Of a DNA stretch of 64,000 nucleotides, positions 47,320 to 57,189 are shown one piece after another. The DNA comes from Bacteroides zoogleoformans (lineage in GTDB: Bacteria > Bacteroidota > Bacteroidia > Bacteroidales > Bacteroidaceae), in the NCBI RefSeq assembly GCF_002998435.1, contig NZ_CP027231.1:2955001-3019000 (forward strand), given 5' to 3'. Numbering within the stretch: position 1 is the stretch's first letter; the number at the start of each line of letters is the position of its first letter. A program made the translations under genes and the position numbers. The notes beneath the pieces are model-generated. The model saw only the letters and a list, made by a program, of their open reading frames with translations. It was not told where the DNA came from and made no database searches.

Positions 47320-47705
47320 ATGGCAAAGAAAGCGAAAAAGAAGAAAACAGGCAAAGGATTAAAGTTGAAAGTTGTTAACCCCAACGCCTGTGGGATTGAT
47401 GTTTCATCCACAGAAATGCAAGTCTGTGTTCCCGAAGATCGTGATGGGGACAATAATCGTTGTTTCGGCACATTCATAGAAGATTTATATCTGATTGCCG
47501 ACTGGTTAAAATCCTGTGGGATAGACACGGTGGCTATGGAATCCACAGGTGTTTACCGGGTTCAACTGTACATGATCTTGGAGGATTCCGGCTTTGACGT
47601 TTTGTTGGTTAATGCCAAAGCCATAAAAACATCGGTGAGAAGAAAATGGATGAGGTGGATGCCGAGTGGATCATGCTCCGACATAGTTACGGTTTACTTA
47701 AAGTT
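47320..47705 (+). pseudogene. IS110-family transposase, N-terminal fragment
   Basis: Begins MAKKAKKKKTGKGLKLKV, then NPNACGIDVSSTEMQVCVPE with the first Asp of the DEDD set and CGIDTVAMESTGVYRVQLYM with the Glu. After KAIK the frame is lost (one A missing in an A-run near 47625); the continuation EKKMDEVDAEWIMLRHSYGL is out of frame. It is cut at 47705 by IS982 copy 2. The C-terminal domain is absent. The stretch 47127-47319 before it holds no gene and is probably the IS110 left end. Confidence 0.8.
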
Positions 47706-48732
47706 AACGTGGGTTCGACGAATTATAAGTGTCTACAAATTTGGTGCTTATCGAAATTTGTTGTAACTTTATAGTAGTGAAATACAAAGAATTACAAATA
47801 AAAATCGCTATGATCACCGAGAGCAAAATTACAGAAATATTTTGTATGGCAGACGACTTCTGCAAGTTTTTGATACAATGATGGCAAAATACACGCTAAA
47901 ACCGCTCAAGAAGAGAAAATATCATCGTGACAGCACGATGTCAAAGTCGGAAATCATGCTTATCATGATTCTCTTCCACGACTCCGGCTACCGCTGTCTG
48001 AAACATTTCTATCTTGAAAAGGTGTGCAGGCATCTGCGCCATCTGTTTCCCGAAGTTGTATCGTACAACCGTTTCGTGGAATTGGAAAGAGAAGTTGCCA
48101 TTCCTCTTGCACTGTTCATCAAGAAAGTACTTCTTGGGAAATGTACTGGTATCAGCTTCGTCGATAGCACTCCCCTGCGTGTCTGCAGGAATCAGCGTAT
48201 CCATATCCATAAGGTGTTCAAAGGTATAGCGCAAAGGGGAAAATGCTCCATGGGCTGGTTCTTCGGATTTAAATTGCATTTGATTTGCAATGAGAAGGGA
48301 GAACTGCTCAACTTCATGATAACACCCGGTGACATTGATGCCCGCAAGCCTTTGGAATACAAGGACTTTGCGAAATTCATATACGGCAAGTTGGTTGGGG
48401 ATAAGGGATATATAAGCAAGAGTCTCTTCCAACGGCTGTTCGTGGACGGAATACAGCTTATTACCAAGTTGAAAAGCAACATGAAGGGTGCGCTGATGAG
48501 CGTTTCCGACAAACTGCTGCTCAGGAAGAGGGCTATCATAGAAACGGTTAACGATGAACTCAAGAACATTGCGCAAGTGGAACACTCCAGACATAGATGC
48601 TTTGAGAATTTCATCGTCAATTTATTGGGGGCTATTGCCGCATACTGCTTGTTTCCAAAGAAGCCGTGCATCAATGTAAAAAGAACATTTGATACGCAGC
48701 TTGCTTTATTATGAATTCGTCGAACTCACGTT
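47706..48732 (+). mobile_element. IS982-family element (second type), copy 2
   Basis: The left end AACGTGGGTTCGACGAATT and the right end AATTCGTCGAACTCACGTT (48714-48732) are inverted repeats. The element is 1027 bp and nearly identical to copy 1. It sits between an IS110 fragment and an IS5-type fragment, with no clear target duplication. Confidence 0.85.
47810..48714 (+). pseudogene. IS982 transposase of copy 2, frameshifted
   Basis: MITESKITEIFCMADDFCKF is followed by a stop because the T-run near 47866-47870 has five T instead of the six in copy 1. The rest (DTMMAKYTLKPLKKRKYHRD to the end, with GISFVDSTPLRV and RAIIETVNDELKN) is one open frame. An alternative upstream frame at 47842 could fuse into it with a wrong N-terminus. 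Confidence 0.82.
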
Positions 48733-48957
48733 AAATTATTTTGCAGGCGTGCGGGAACAGAACCTCCAATTGGACATTTAAAATCGGATTATCGTTTGGG
48801 ACGTAACTTCTATAAGGGGTTACGCGGTGATGCGATTAATGTAATGCCGGATGCTGCTGCTTATAATTTCCAAAGAGCCATGAAGGTTCTTTGGGGGCTA
48901 TATGAAAAATCTGCGAAGCAGTTTTTTCTACACAACTCCGCATATGAATATGGGTAA
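48733..48957 (+). pseudogene. IS5-type transposase, C-terminal fragment
   Basis: Open from the IS982 end: LFCRRAGTEPPIGHLKSDYR, then LGRNFYKGLRGDAINVMPDA and AYNFQRAMKVLWGLYEKSAK. It is homologous to, but clearly different from, the end of the IS5-like transposase at 42781. The catalytic Glu region is kept; everything upstream is gone. Confidence 0.8.
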
Positions 48958-48989
48958 AATGATTTTAAGGGTTGACTATATAGCAAACA

Positions 48990-49445
48990 TCACTCCTGAT
49001 TCATCAGACGATGAGCCGCCATCTGTTCGTACTTCGTGGCCAGACGGCCGTAATTGGCATACGGATAGATCGAAATGCCGCCACGAGGTGTAAAGATACC
49101 CGTTACCTCAATATATTTGGGATTCATCAGCCTGCTCAAATCTTTCATAATAATGTTTACGCAATCTTCATGAAAAGCTCCATGATTGCGGAAACTGAAA
49201 AGATACAGCTTCAGGCTTTTGCTCTCTACCATCTTCACATCGGGAATGTAAGAGATGCGGATTTCTGCAAAGTCCGGCTGGCCGGTGATAGGGCATAGAC
49301 TGGTGAACTCCGGACAATTGAAACGCACCCAATAATCATTTTCTGGATGTTTATTGTCAAATGTTTCCAGCACTTCGGGAGTATAATCTTGCTTATATTC
49401 GGCTTTTCTTCCCAATAAAGAGAGTTGTTCTTTCAATTCACTCAT
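48990..49445 (-). CDS. queF: NADPH-dependent 7-cyano-7-deazaguanine reductase
   Basis: A 151-residue QueF of the short form. It reduces preQ0 to preQ1 in queuosine synthesis. Seen: the catalytic Cys in [13 protein letters not shown], with the following Asp, and the NADPH-site motif [23 protein letters not shown] 49445 ([14 protein letters not shown]) is chosen; a longer frame reaches 49520 but would overlap the upstream gene. It lies 64 bp after the transporter gene and shares its riboswitch-controlled promoter. Confidence 0.96.
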   Translation of the reverse strand: MSELKEQLSLLGRKAEYKQDYTPEVLETFDNKHPENDYWVRFNCPEFTSLCPITGQPDFAEIRISYIPDVKMVESKSLKLYLFSFRNHGAFHEDCVNIIMKDLSRLMNPKYIEVTGIFTPRGGISIYPYANYGRLATKYEQMAAHRLMNQE

Positions 49446-49509
49446 AACGCTTTCTGTTATCTTTATCCATCGGTGGTTTATGAATCCATTGCTTACCGAT
49501 GATTCATAA

Positions 49510-50190
49510 TTAGATATCACTGATTTTCCAAACCTTGTAGGAGATGCCTTTGTCGTAGACGTCGCTGCCGTCTATCCGTTTGATGGCATTCACCATACGG
49601 ATGGTCACCGGAAGTACCAGTGCTTCGTACATGGACTTCAGTACAATCTGCACGCACATCATCAGCAGCAGTTCGTTCCATGCGATGATTCCGCCAAAAG
49701 CTACCGAAAAAAAAATGAACGAGTCACTCGTCTCGCCTATCACCGTCGACCAGATGGCACGTGCAGAAAAGTTGTGCCCATTACTCGCCAACTTCATACG
49801 GCTCATGACATAGGCATTCAGAAAAGAGCCCACTAAGAAAGCCGACAGACTGGCGACGACAATGCGAGGAACCATGCCGAAAACAAAATTAAAATGCGCT
49901 TCGCCCTCCCAAAAAGGAGCAGCAGGCAAAGCGACTGCAACCAATCCAAGCACCACCACAAAGAAGTTCATGGCAAATCCACTCCAAATAATAAGGCGCG
50001 TTTTACGAAACCCCCAAACCTCGGCGATGCAGTCGTTGATGATATAAGAAATCGGAAATACTAAGAGCCCGGCTGTCACGGTGATACCGAAAACCTGAAT
50101 GACTTTAGTCTCAAGAAGATTGGCTGCAATCAGACATACATTGAACAGAATGCCCAGCAACATAAAAGGCATAGATACTTTTTGTTTCAT
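49510..50190 (-). CDS. Queuosine precursor transporter (YhhQ/QueT-like)
   Basis: A 226-residue membrane protein of the YhhQ family (probable preQ0/preQ1 or queuine importer). About six hydrophobic segments; conserved-looking stretches [38 protein letters not shown] and [20 protein letters not shown]. It is the first gene of an operon with queF. A preQ1-type leader precedes it, which supports the substrate call. Intact despite the ISAs1 insertion 136 bp upstream. Confidence 0.92.
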   Translation of the reverse strand: MKQKVSMPFMLLGILFNVCLIAANLLETKVIQVFGITVTAGLLVFPISYIINDCIAEVWGFRKTRLIIWSGFAMNFFVVVLGLVAVALPAAPFWEGEAHFNFVFGMVPRIVVASLSAFLVGSFLNAYVMSRMKLASNGHNFSARAIWSTVIGETSDSFIFFSVAFGGIIAWNELLLMMCVQIVLKSMYEALVLPVTIRMVNAIKRIDGSDVYDKGISYKVWKISDI

Positions 50191-50230
50191 AATTCCTGTT
50201 TTTTACGTGGTGTTCTAGAATACACGACCG
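50191..50230 (-). promoter_or_regulatory. preQ1-I riboswitch
   Basis: On the minus strand the leader reads CGTG, TATTCTAGAACAC, CACG, TAAAAAACAGGA. This has the layout of the class I preQ1 aptamer: a short P1 stem (50223-50226 with 50206-50209), a loop with TTCTAG and ACAC, and an A-rich tail that folds back. The tail runs into the AGGA ribosome site, so ligand binding would hide it. The location ahead of a transporter-queF pair fits. Confidence 0.78.
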
Positions 50231-50264
50231 TTATTTGCGGCATCATATTTTAAAAAAATGTGTG

Positions 50265-50296
50265 CAAAGATACAATGTTTCTTTTAAACAGGCAAA
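50265..50296 (-). promoter_or_regulatory. Promoter of the queuosine operon
   Basis: On the minus strand TTTG (50293-50296) is followed after exactly 20 bp by TATCTTTG (50265-50272). Transcription would start near 50258, giving a leader of about 68 nt that contains the preQ1 element. The ISAs1 copy B ends 30 bp upstream without touching it. Confidence 0.78.
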
Positions 50297-51097
50297 TCTC
50301 CAATGCGGAAATTTCCCTATATTACCACGGCTTTTTCATTTAAAAACACATAACGATGCTGAAGCACCGTCTTCGGTGTTTCTTTTTAATCATATAAAAG
50401 ATTTTTTAATAGGCGGATTTCAAGAGCGACGTGATGTCTATTTTGTCTTCCGCCTTGATTTTTGCATAGCAAAAATAGTCATTATTTATCTGATATACAA
50501 GTATTTGTATTTAATAATAGTAAAAAAGAAACATTTTGGCTGTCCGAGTGGCAGCACCATGAAACATCTGAGGGAGTTCGTAACTTCAGTACCTGAATAC
50601 CGTAGAACCGGGAAAGGCAATTTCAAGCATAAACTTGAAGACATACTTATGCTTGTCATATTGGGCAGTCTCAGCAAGTGTATCCCCAGAGCCGAGATAA
50701 TCGGGTTTGGCAAACGATATTTGAAACGCTTTCACTCAATGGGTATCCTGGTGGGCGGCTTGCCGTCAGAGGCCACGCTATGTCGTGTGTTCAAAAGCAT
50801 AGATGATGAAGCGATGGCTTGTCGTATGTCCGCGTTCGTCGATTCCTTCCGCAAGGAACTCCCCAACAAGGAGGCTGAGATTATTTGTGTGGACGGTAAA
50901 GCCATGAGAGGCACCGTGCATGAAAACGGACGTAATCCGGATATAGTATCAGCCTATTCACTCAATTCCGGGATTACTCTCGCTACGGATGCATGCGAGA
51001 AGAAGAGCAACGAGATTAAATCGGTTCCCAGATTACTGGATAAAATAGAGATCTCCGGCTGCATCGTCACCGCTGATGCAATGTCTTTCCAGAAATA

Positions 51098-52116
51098 AAA
51101 GTTGGTAATCTCGCTAATATTTCGTACCTTTATAGTTAAAAATCAATGAGTTAAAAAATAATTAAGCGATGATTACCAACGACAAAGTTACTGAAATTTT
51201 CTGTATAATCGACGAGTTTGACAAGAATTTGAGTGCTGAACTTGCGAAAAACCTGCGTCTGCCGTCCCATAACAGTGACGGCAAACGCTACCGGAACCGC
51301 AAGGGCAGGCTCTCCGAAAGTGAGATTATGACCATTCTGGTATGCTATCATTTCGGCACATATCGCAATTTCAAGGAGTATTATTTGAATTGGGTCAAAG
51401 GGGTGATGCGGCAGGATTTTCCCGATGGGGTTTCCTATAACCGCTTCGTTGAGCTCATGCCAAGAGTGTTCTTTAAGATGATGCTGTTCATGAAGCTCTA
51501 TGCTTTTGGCAAGTGTACGGGAATCACCTACGTTGACAGCACCATGATACCCGTATGCCACAATGTACGACGATATTACAACAAGGTCTTTGCCGGCCTT
51601 GCCAAGAACGGAAAGGGTACCATGTGCTGGTGCCATGGATTCAAGCTGCATCTGCTCTGCAATGATTCCGGAGAAGTGATAACGTTCTGTCTTACAGGAG
51701 CAAACGTGGATGACAGGGATAGCAGGGTATGGACGGTGTTTGCAAAAGTGTTATATGGAAAGGTATTTGCAGACAGGGGATACATCAAGCAGGAACTCTT
51801 CGAGAGCCTGTTCGATCAAGGCATCCAACTCGTTCATGGGCTCAAGGCTAAGATGAAGAACAAACTGATGCCTATGTGGGACAAGATCATGCTAAGGAAA
51901 AGGTACATCATCGAGTGCATTAACGAATTGCTCAAGAACAAAGCCAACCTCGTGCACTCGAGACACCGATCGATACACAACTTTATCATGAACTTGTGTT
52001 CTGCCCTTACGGCATACTGCTTCTTTGAGAACAAGCCGGAGGCACTGCCGGTGTATGTGGAAAAATCAAGGCAGCTGGAACTATTTGCATGCTAAACTTA
52101 TCCCGAACTGGCGTAA
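51098..52116 (+). mobile_element. IS982-family element (third type) within ISAs1 copy B
   Basis: Comparison with copy A places the foreign DNA between CCAGAAAT and AATCATAG. The right end CTTATCCCGAACTGGCGT resembles the ends of the IS982 at 16932-18092. A matching left inverted repeat and a target duplication are not visible, so the left end may be trimmed. Confidence 0.75.
51169..52095 (+). CDS. IS982-family transposase, intact
   Basis: A 308-residue transposase without frameshift: MITNDKVTEIFCIIDEFDKN, GRLSESEIMTILVCYHFGTY, the DDE region GITYVDSTMIPVCHNVRRY with the first Asp, GFKLHLLCNDSGEVITF, FADRGYIKQELFE with the second Asp, and RKRYIIECINELLKNKANL with the Glu. Of the IS982 transposases in this window it is the one with a complete family-like frame. 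The missing left end repeat would limit its own mobility. Confidence 0.92.
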   Translation: MITNDKVTEIFCIIDEFDKNLSAELAKNLRLPSHNSDGKRYRNRKGRLSESEIMTILVCYHFGTYRNFKEYYLNWVKGVMRQDFPDGVSYNRFVELMPRVFFKMMLFMKLYAFGKCTGITYVDSTMIPVCHNVRRYYNKVFAGLAKNGKGTMCWCHGFKLHLLCNDSGEVITFCLTGANVDDRDSRVWTVFAKVLYGKVFADRGYIKQELFESLFDQGIQLVHGLKAKMKNKLMPMWDKIMLRKRYIIECINELLKNKANLVHSRHRSIHNFIMNLCSALTAYCFFENKPEALPVYVEKSRQLELFAC

Positions 52117-52918
52117 TCATAGACAAGATCAGGGAAAAGGGAGGAGACTTTGTCATCGAGCTTAAAGCAAACCAAAAATCCCTGCGTTACGTACTTGAGG
52201 ATAAAATCAAGACAGCCACACCGTCAGATGTTTACACGGAAGGCCCCAGTCTTGAGCATGGCAGGATTGAATCGAGAATCTGTCGCATATACCGTGGGGA
52301 AGGACTTATCGCAGACCGGGAGAAATGGAACGGAAGGCTGACTGTCATAGAGATGCTTACAAGTGCGGAAAAGAAATCCGGCGGTCACTGTGCGTCCGAA
52401 CAGAGACTTTACATCTCAAGCCTTGACGGTACAGCCAAACAATTAGGCCTGATAACCAGGCAACACTGGTCGATTGAGAGTATGCACTGGGACTTGGACT
52501 ACAACCTACGGCAGGACAGCATAAAGCGTAAAACCGGAAGAGCGGCCAGAACCCTTGATACAATCCAGAGAATGGTGTTGGCAATATTGGCTATCTGGAA
52601 AAACAAAAGGAAGAAAGTCGCTGACAAAATCAAAGGAACGGCTGAAATCGTCAGAGAATTATCGCTAAACTTAACCAAAGTGCTACATCTTTTAGCTCAA
52701 AAATGAAATAAATTTAGTTTTGAAATATACATAACAGATTGATTATCAATAATCATATTTGCACCCACATCATACAGATATGGGTAAGGGGGATTATGCA
52801 CATAAATCAAAGTTTAAATGAAAAAGCCGTGCTATATTACTTCGAAGCGTGCGAGGTAGTGGTGCAACTCTGAACGGCATTGCCGCTAACCTTTTTTCCG
52901 GAAAAAAAACGAGCCGGA

Positions 52919-53788
52919 CTATCTGACGTCCGCTCCCCACATCATCTTGTTGCGCAACGTGTCAAAAAAGAGGTGATTGAACCGTTTGACAACCTTGATA
53001 CTGTAGTCTGCCCTTGAAATATGCAGGCGGGTAGTCTCCTTACAAGATTCACTGCGTCCATCGATAGCGACCAAAAAATTGTGGCTGCGGCTTTCTACAT
53101 CGAGTGTAACCTCCCAATCGTCGCAGATGACGATGGGGCGAACATTGAGACTGTGAGGGGCGACAGGTGTAATGGCGATGGTTTTGCTGTGAGGAACGAT
53201 AAGCGGCCCCCCTACGCTAAGCGAATAAGCCGTAGAACCGGTAGGGGTGGCAATTATCAATCCGTCGGCCTGATAGGTGGTAAGCGGTGTGCCGTTGATA
53301 GCAGTATGGATGGTGATCATAGAAGAACTGTCCCGTTTCAATACAGCTATCTCATTGAGACCATAAGGTGACTTCATCAAATGTTCGTCGTTGCATTTTA
53401 GTTGCAGGACGCTCCGTTCTTCCACTTTGTAGTGATTATTGTGGATTTCGTCGAAAGTGATTTTCATTTCTTCTGGTGAGATGTCTGCCAGAAAGCCCAG
53501 ACGGCCAGTGTTGATGCCAAGGATGGGAATATTTTTTCCCCTCACACGGCTTGCGGCTCTCAGAAAAGTGCCGTCACCGCCGAGGCTTATGACCATGTCA
53601 GCGAAAAAGTCGTCACCGTCAAACAAATCTGCCGCCGGAATGTTTAGTTTTAAGTCGGCGGTCAGAAAATGATGAAACTCACGGCAAATGCAAAGTTGTG
53701 CATTGTGCTGTTTGAGCAACCGAAAGAGGTTTTCCGCATGAGAAGATTTTTTGGCCTGATAGGTATTTCCAAATATGGCAAACTTCAT
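52919..53788 (-). CDS. nadK: NAD kinase
   Basis: A 289-residue cytosolic enzyme phosphorylating NAD to NADP. It shows the [10 protein letters not shown] motif ([18 protein letters not shown]), [27 protein letters not shown], the second signature [20 protein letters not shown] and [14 protein letters not shown]. The frame is open far upstream, but ATG 53788 ([14 protein letters not shown]) is the family start and avoids overlap with pdxJ. It is divergent from pdxJ. The gap 52841-52918 holds no gene. Confidence 0.95.
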   Translation of the reverse strand: MKFAIFGNTYQAKKSSHAENLFRLLKQHNAQLCICREFHHFLTADLKLNIPAADLFDGDDFFADMVISLGGDGTFLRAASRVRGKNIPILGINTGRLGFLADISPEEMKITFDEIHNNHYKVEERSVLQLKCNDEHLMKSPYGLNEIAVLKRDSSSMITIHTAINGTPLTTYQADGLIIATPTGSTAYSLSVGGPLIVPHSKTIAITPVAPHSLNVRPIVICDDWEVTLDVESRSHNFLVAIDGRSESCKETTRLHISRADYSIKVVKRFNHLFFDTLRNKMMWGADVR

Positions 53789-53862
53789 AACAAATACTGT
53801 TGGATTAGGGTGCAAATATGCTATTTTTTCTTGGAATGCAGCAGATGTATCACGATTATTTG

Positions 53863-53870
53863 TACTTTTG
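53863..53870 (+). promoter_or_regulatory. Candidate -7 box of pdxJ
   Basis: TACTTTTG matches TAnnTTTG 21 bp before ATG 53892. No good -33 element is seen at the right distance. Confidence 0.45.
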
Positions 53871-53891
53871 CCCCAAACAATGATACGGATT

Positions 53892-54605
53892 ATGACAAGA
53901 TTGAGTGTGAATATAAACAAAATAGCAACGCTGCGAAATGCCCGCGGAGGAAATGTTCCGGATGTGGTAGGAGTGGCGTTGGATTGTGAAAAATTTGGCG
54001 CTGACGGCATTACCGTGCATCCTCGCCCCGATGAGAGACATATACGTCGGAAGGATGTATATGATTTGCGACCGTTGTTGCATACGGAATTTAACATTGA
54101 AGGGTATCCCGCTCCCGAATTTATAGACTTGGTTTTGAAGGTGAAACCGCATCAGGTCACTTTAGTGCCCGACAGTCCTGAACAAATAACGTCGAATGCC
54201 GGTTGGGATACTAAAAGCAATTTCGAATTCTTAAACGAAGTGTTGGATAAATTCAACAATGCCGGCATTCGTACTTCCGTATTTGTTTCTACCGAAGCCG
54301 AAATGATAGAATATGCAGCCAAAGCGGGTGCCGACCGTGTGGAGCTTTATACAGAACCTTATGCAAAGGCATACGCCCAAAACCGTGAAGCGGCAGTGAC
54401 TCCTTTTGTTGAGGCTGCTAAGGTAGTTCGTAGTTTAGGATTGGGCTTGAATGCAGGGCATGATTTGAGTCTAATTAATTTGAATTATTTTTATCAAAAC
54501 ATTCCGTGGCTGGACGAAGTCTCTATCGGTCATGCACTGATTAGCGATGCGCTTTATTTGGGACTTGAACGTACTATTCAGGAATATAAAAACTGTCTTC
54601 ACTGA
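53892..54605 (+). CDS. pdxJ: Pyridoxine 5'-phosphate synthase
   Basis: A 237-residue TIM-barrel enzyme forming pyridoxine 5'-phosphate from 1-deoxyxylulose 5-phosphate and 3-amino-2-oxopropyl phosphate. It shows [79 protein letters not shown] (two adjoining parts) and [15 protein letters not shown]. The frame opens earlier, but ATG 53892 ([10 protein letters not shown]) fits the family. Its stop overlaps the ATG of the exbB gene by one base. Confidence 0.96.
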   Translation: MTRLSVNINKIATLRNARGGNVPDVVGVALDCEKFGADGITVHPRPDERHIRRKDVYDLRPLLHTEFNIEGYPAPEFIDLVLKVKPHQVTLVPDSPEQITSNAGWDTKSNFEFLNEVLDKFNNAGIRTSVFVSTEAEMIEYAAKAGADRVELYTEPYAKAYAQNREAAVTPFVEAAKVVRSLGLGLNAGHDLSLINLNYFYQNIPWLDEVSIGHALISDALYLGLERTIQEYKNCLH

Positions 54606-55317
54606 TGAATATAATGTTGTTATTGGTTCAAGCAGCTTCGGTACTGACTGATTCTGCTGTAGGTGCCCCGGTATTGACACAAGTAAATGCTTCCGATGAA
54701 ATGAACTTATGGAGCATGGCTGTCAAAGGGGGGGGATCATGATTGTGTTAGGTTTGATGTCTTTGCTTTGTTTTTATATCTTGTTCGAGCGTAATTATGT
54801 TATCCGGAAGGCAGGGAGAGAAGAACCTTTATTTATGGATAAGATAAAGGATTATATTCTGGGAGGAGAACTGAAAGCGGCCATTGCCTATTGCCGTAGT
54901 GTGAATACGCCTGCTGCCCGTATGATTGAGAAAGGAATTAGTCGCTTGGGACGTCCGGTGAACGATGTGCAGGCTGCTATTGAGAATGTAGGGAACATAG
55001 AAGTGGCCAAATTGGAGAAAGGAATGACCATCATGGCAACCATCTCCGGAGGTGCCCCCATGATAGGCTTTCTTGGCACGGTGACTGGTATGGTTAAGGC
55101 CTTCTGGCAGATGGCGAACGCCGGAAACAACATTGATATCACAATGCTTTCGGGTGGTATCTATGAAGCGATGATTACCACAGTAGGCGGTTTGATTGTC
55201 GGCATCATAGCCATGTTTTCCTACAACTATTTGGTGACGCTGGTGGATGGCGTGGTCAATAAGATGGAGGCCAAGACAATGGCGTTCATGGATTTGCTGA
55301 ACGAACCTGCGCATTGA
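54605..55317 (+). pseudogene. exbB: ExbB/TolQ-type proton channel subunit, frameshifted in a G8 run
   Basis: From ATG 54605 the frame reads [20 protein letters not shown] to NLWSMAVKGGG and stops just after eight G (54728-54735). The family sequence continues in another frame: IMIVLGLMSLLCFYILFERN, then the MotA/TolQ/ExbB core GGAPMIGFLGTVTGMVKAFW and AMITTVGGLIVGIIAMFSYN. Related Bacteroides proteins usually read KGGWIMI here, which one lost T (GGGGGGTGG to G8) would break. Read through, the protein has three membrane helices and normal length. It may be a sequencing error or a slippery phase-variable tract; the operon context argues that it is normally needed. Confidence 0.85.
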
Positions 55318-55358
55318 TGATTCGTAATAGAAGAATTAATGATTAGCAATTCAATAAG

Positions 55359-55772
55359 ATGTTAAAACGTAGAGCTAAAATATCACCCGCTTTCAGCATG
55401 GCATCCATGACGGACTTGATTTTCCTGCTGTTGATTTTCTTTATGATAACATCGACCATGGTGTTTCCCAATGCCATCAAAGTGTTGTTGCCACAAGGAA
55501 AGCAACAGACATCCGCCCGGCCTCTGACAAGAGTCATCATCGATGCCGATTTGAACTATTATGCGGCTTTTGGTAATGACAAAGAGCGACAGTTGAGATT
55601 GGGAGAATTGCCTCCTTTCCTTCAGTCGTGTGCCGAGAAAGAGCCTGAAATGTATATTGCTTTGTATGCCGATGAAACAGTGCCTTATAGAGAAGTAGTG
55701 AAAGTGCTGAATATTGCAAACGAGAATAAATTCAAAATAGTGTTGGCTACCCGTCCACCGGAAGGAAAATAG
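55359..55772 (+). CDS. exbD: ExbD/TolR-type biopolymer transport protein
   Basis: A 137-residue inner-membrane protein with one N-terminal helix containing the key Asp: FSMASMTDLIFLLLIFFMIT. The rest is periplasmic (VLLPQGKQQTSARPLTRVII, then TVPYREVVKVLNIANENKFK). It forms the proton-driven motor with ExbB. It follows exbB by 41 bp and precedes the TonB gene by 32 bp, forming a complete TonB energising set for receptors such as the one at 7424-10357. Confidence 0.93.
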   Translation: MLKRRAKISPAFSMASMTDLIFLLLIFFMITSTMVFPNAIKVLLPQGKQQTSARPLTRVIIDADLNYYAAFGNDKERQLRLGELPPFLQSCAEKEPEMYIALYADETVPYREVVKVLNIANENKFKIVLATRPPEGK

Positions 55773-55804
55773 TTTTTAATTGCTTATTCAAACGCAGATA
55801 CCGT

Positions 55805-56623
55805 ATGCTGAATCAGAAGGAAAAAGGAAAATATATTGGTGCGGCAGGTGCACTTTTGGTGCATGCTGCCATCATTGCCCTTTTGATATTGGTGGGATTT
55901 GCGTTGCCTGAACCGATGGAGGAGGGAGGAGTACCTGTTATGATAGGAGAGGTGCCCGATGCGCTTGGAGCTGCCGACCCTTCTTTGGTGGAAGTAAATG
56001 TTATGCCCGAGGAGTCTGCCCGGGAAATGCGAGAGGTGCAGGAACAAGAACTTATTACGCAAGAGGTGGAAGAAACTGTGGCGTTGAAGCTTAAAACGGG
56101 GGTGAAGGAGCCTAAAGAAGTAAAGAAACCTGAAAAAACAGAGATCGAAAAAAAGGCAGAAGCTCGCCGATTGGCAGAGACCAAAGCTGAGCGGGAACGC
56201 AAGGAGGCGGAAGAAACTGCACGTAGTCGGGTTGCGGGAGCTTTTGGAAAGGGTTCACAAATGGGTAGCAAGGGTCCTACAAATGGAGAAGGCTTTCAAG
56301 GGGCTCCTGAAGGAAATGCTCCTGCCGGTACAACTTCCGGCAGAGGAGGTTACGGGACATTCAGTCTCAATGGACGTTCCATTGGCGAGGGAGGATTGCC
56401 TCGCCCTGCATACAACGTGCAAGACGAGGGAAAGGTCGTTGTTACAATTACAGTGAACCCTGCCGGATATGTAATAGCGACAAGTATCAACCGCCAGACC
56501 AATACCGTGAATCCCGCATTACGGAAGGCGGCGGAAGATGCGGCTAAAAAAGCTCGCTTCAATACGGTGAGTGGGCTGAACAATCAAATGGGGACAATAA
56601 CGTATTATTTTAACTTGAAATAA
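55805..56623 (+). CDS. tonB: TonB-family energy transducer
   Basis: A 272-residue protein with one N-terminal membrane helix (GALLVHAAIIALLILVGFAL), a long charged Glu/Lys-rich periplasmic spacer (about 65-150, KEPKEVKKPEKTEIEKKAEA), a Gly-rich stretch, and a C-terminal TonB-like domain (VVVTITVNPAGYVIATSINR, then ALRKAAEDAAKKARFNTVSG). The spacer is Lys/Glu rather than Pro/Lys, so a TolA-like role is not excluded. It is third in the exbB-exbD-tonB operon. Confidence 0.88.
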   Translation: MLNQKEKGKYIGAAGALLVHAAIIALLILVGFALPEPMEEGGVPVMIGEVPDALGAADPSLVEVNVMPEESAREMREVQEQELITQEVEETVALKLKTGVKEPKEVKKPEKTEIEKKAEARRLAETKAERERKEAEETARSRVAGAFGKGSQMGSKGPTNGEGFQGAPEGNAPAGTTSGRGGYGTFSLNGRSIGEGGLPRPAYNVQDEGKVVVTITVNPAGYVIATSINRQTNTVNPALRKAAEDAAKKARFNTVSGLNNQMGTITYYFNLK

Positions 56624-56637
56624 GTGAGGAAAGAATT

Positions 56638-57186
56638 ATGGGTACAGTGTATGTTTTTTTTGCCGACGGATTTGAAGAGATAGAAGCTTTCACTTCTGTA
56701 GATGTGATGAGACGTGCCGGAATGAATGTGGAAATGGTCACCGTAACCCCGGACGAAATAGTGATGGGGGCACATGATATTCCCGTTCTGTGCGACAAAA
56801 ACGTGGTAAATTGCGACTTCTTTGATGCGGAGCTTTTGTTGCTTCCCGGTGGTATGCCGGGGGCTGCGACTTTAGAGAAATGCGATGAACTACGCAAACT
56901 TATCATGCGCTTTTTTGAGGAGAATAAACCGATGGCAGCTATCTGTGCCGCTCCTATGGTGCTGGGCAAATTGGGCCTGTTGAAGGGTAAAAAGGCAACT
57001 TGCTATCCCGGATTTGAACAGTATCTTGAGGGGGCTGAATGTACAGGGGCTCCGGTGGAGAGAGATGGTAATATCATCACGGGAAGAGGACCGGGATCGG
57101 CCATGGAGTTTGCATTGACTATAGTGGAATTGCTTCAAGGCAAGGAAAAGGTAGAGGAATTGAAGGAAGCAATGTGTGTTCAGTGA
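56638..57186 (+). CDS. DJ-1/PfpI family protein (YajL/ThiJ type)
   Basis: A 182-residue protein of the DJ-1 superfamily: TVYVFFADGFEEIEAFTSVD with the conserved Glu, LLLLPGGMPGAATLEKCDEL, the nucleophile elbow AAICAAPMVLGKLGLLKGKK with Cys near residue 102, and GPGSAMEFALTIVELLQG. Members act as glyoxalases or protein-repair/chaperone proteins; the true role is disputed. It is 14 bp after tonB and 3 bp before ispD, in one transcript. Confidence 0.9.
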   Translation: MGTVYVFFADGFEEIEAFTSVDVMRRAGMNVEMVTVTPDEIVMGAHDIPVLCDKNVVNCDFFDAELLLLPGGMPGAATLEKCDELRKLIMRFFEENKPMAAICAAPMVLGKLGLLKGKKATCYPGFEQYLEGAECTGAPVERDGNIITGRGPGSAMEFALTIVELLQGKEKVEELKEAMCVQ

Positions 57187-57189
57187 TTT

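Larger units (their letters stand above)
50559..52706 (+). pseudogene. ISAs1 transposase, interrupted
   Basis: MKHLREFVTSVPEYRRTGKG to TADAMSFQK (to about 51096), then after the inserted IS982 the sequence resumes with IIDKIREKGGDFVIELKANQ and runs open to the end (WSIESMHWDLDYNLRQDSIK, then LHLLAQK at 52706). Apart from the insertion this copy has no frameshift, so it serves as reference for copy A. Confidence 0.88.
50326..52831 (+). mobile_element. ISAs1-family element, copy B, interrupted by an IS982 element
   Basis: The ends CACGGCTTTTTCATTTAAA (50326) and TTTAAATGAAAAAGCCGTG (to 52831) are perfect inverted repeats. A 9-bp target duplication CTATATTAC is exact on both sides (50317-50325 and 52832-52840), normal for ISAs1. 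Without the inner insertion the element is about 1.5 kb. Confidence 0.93.
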
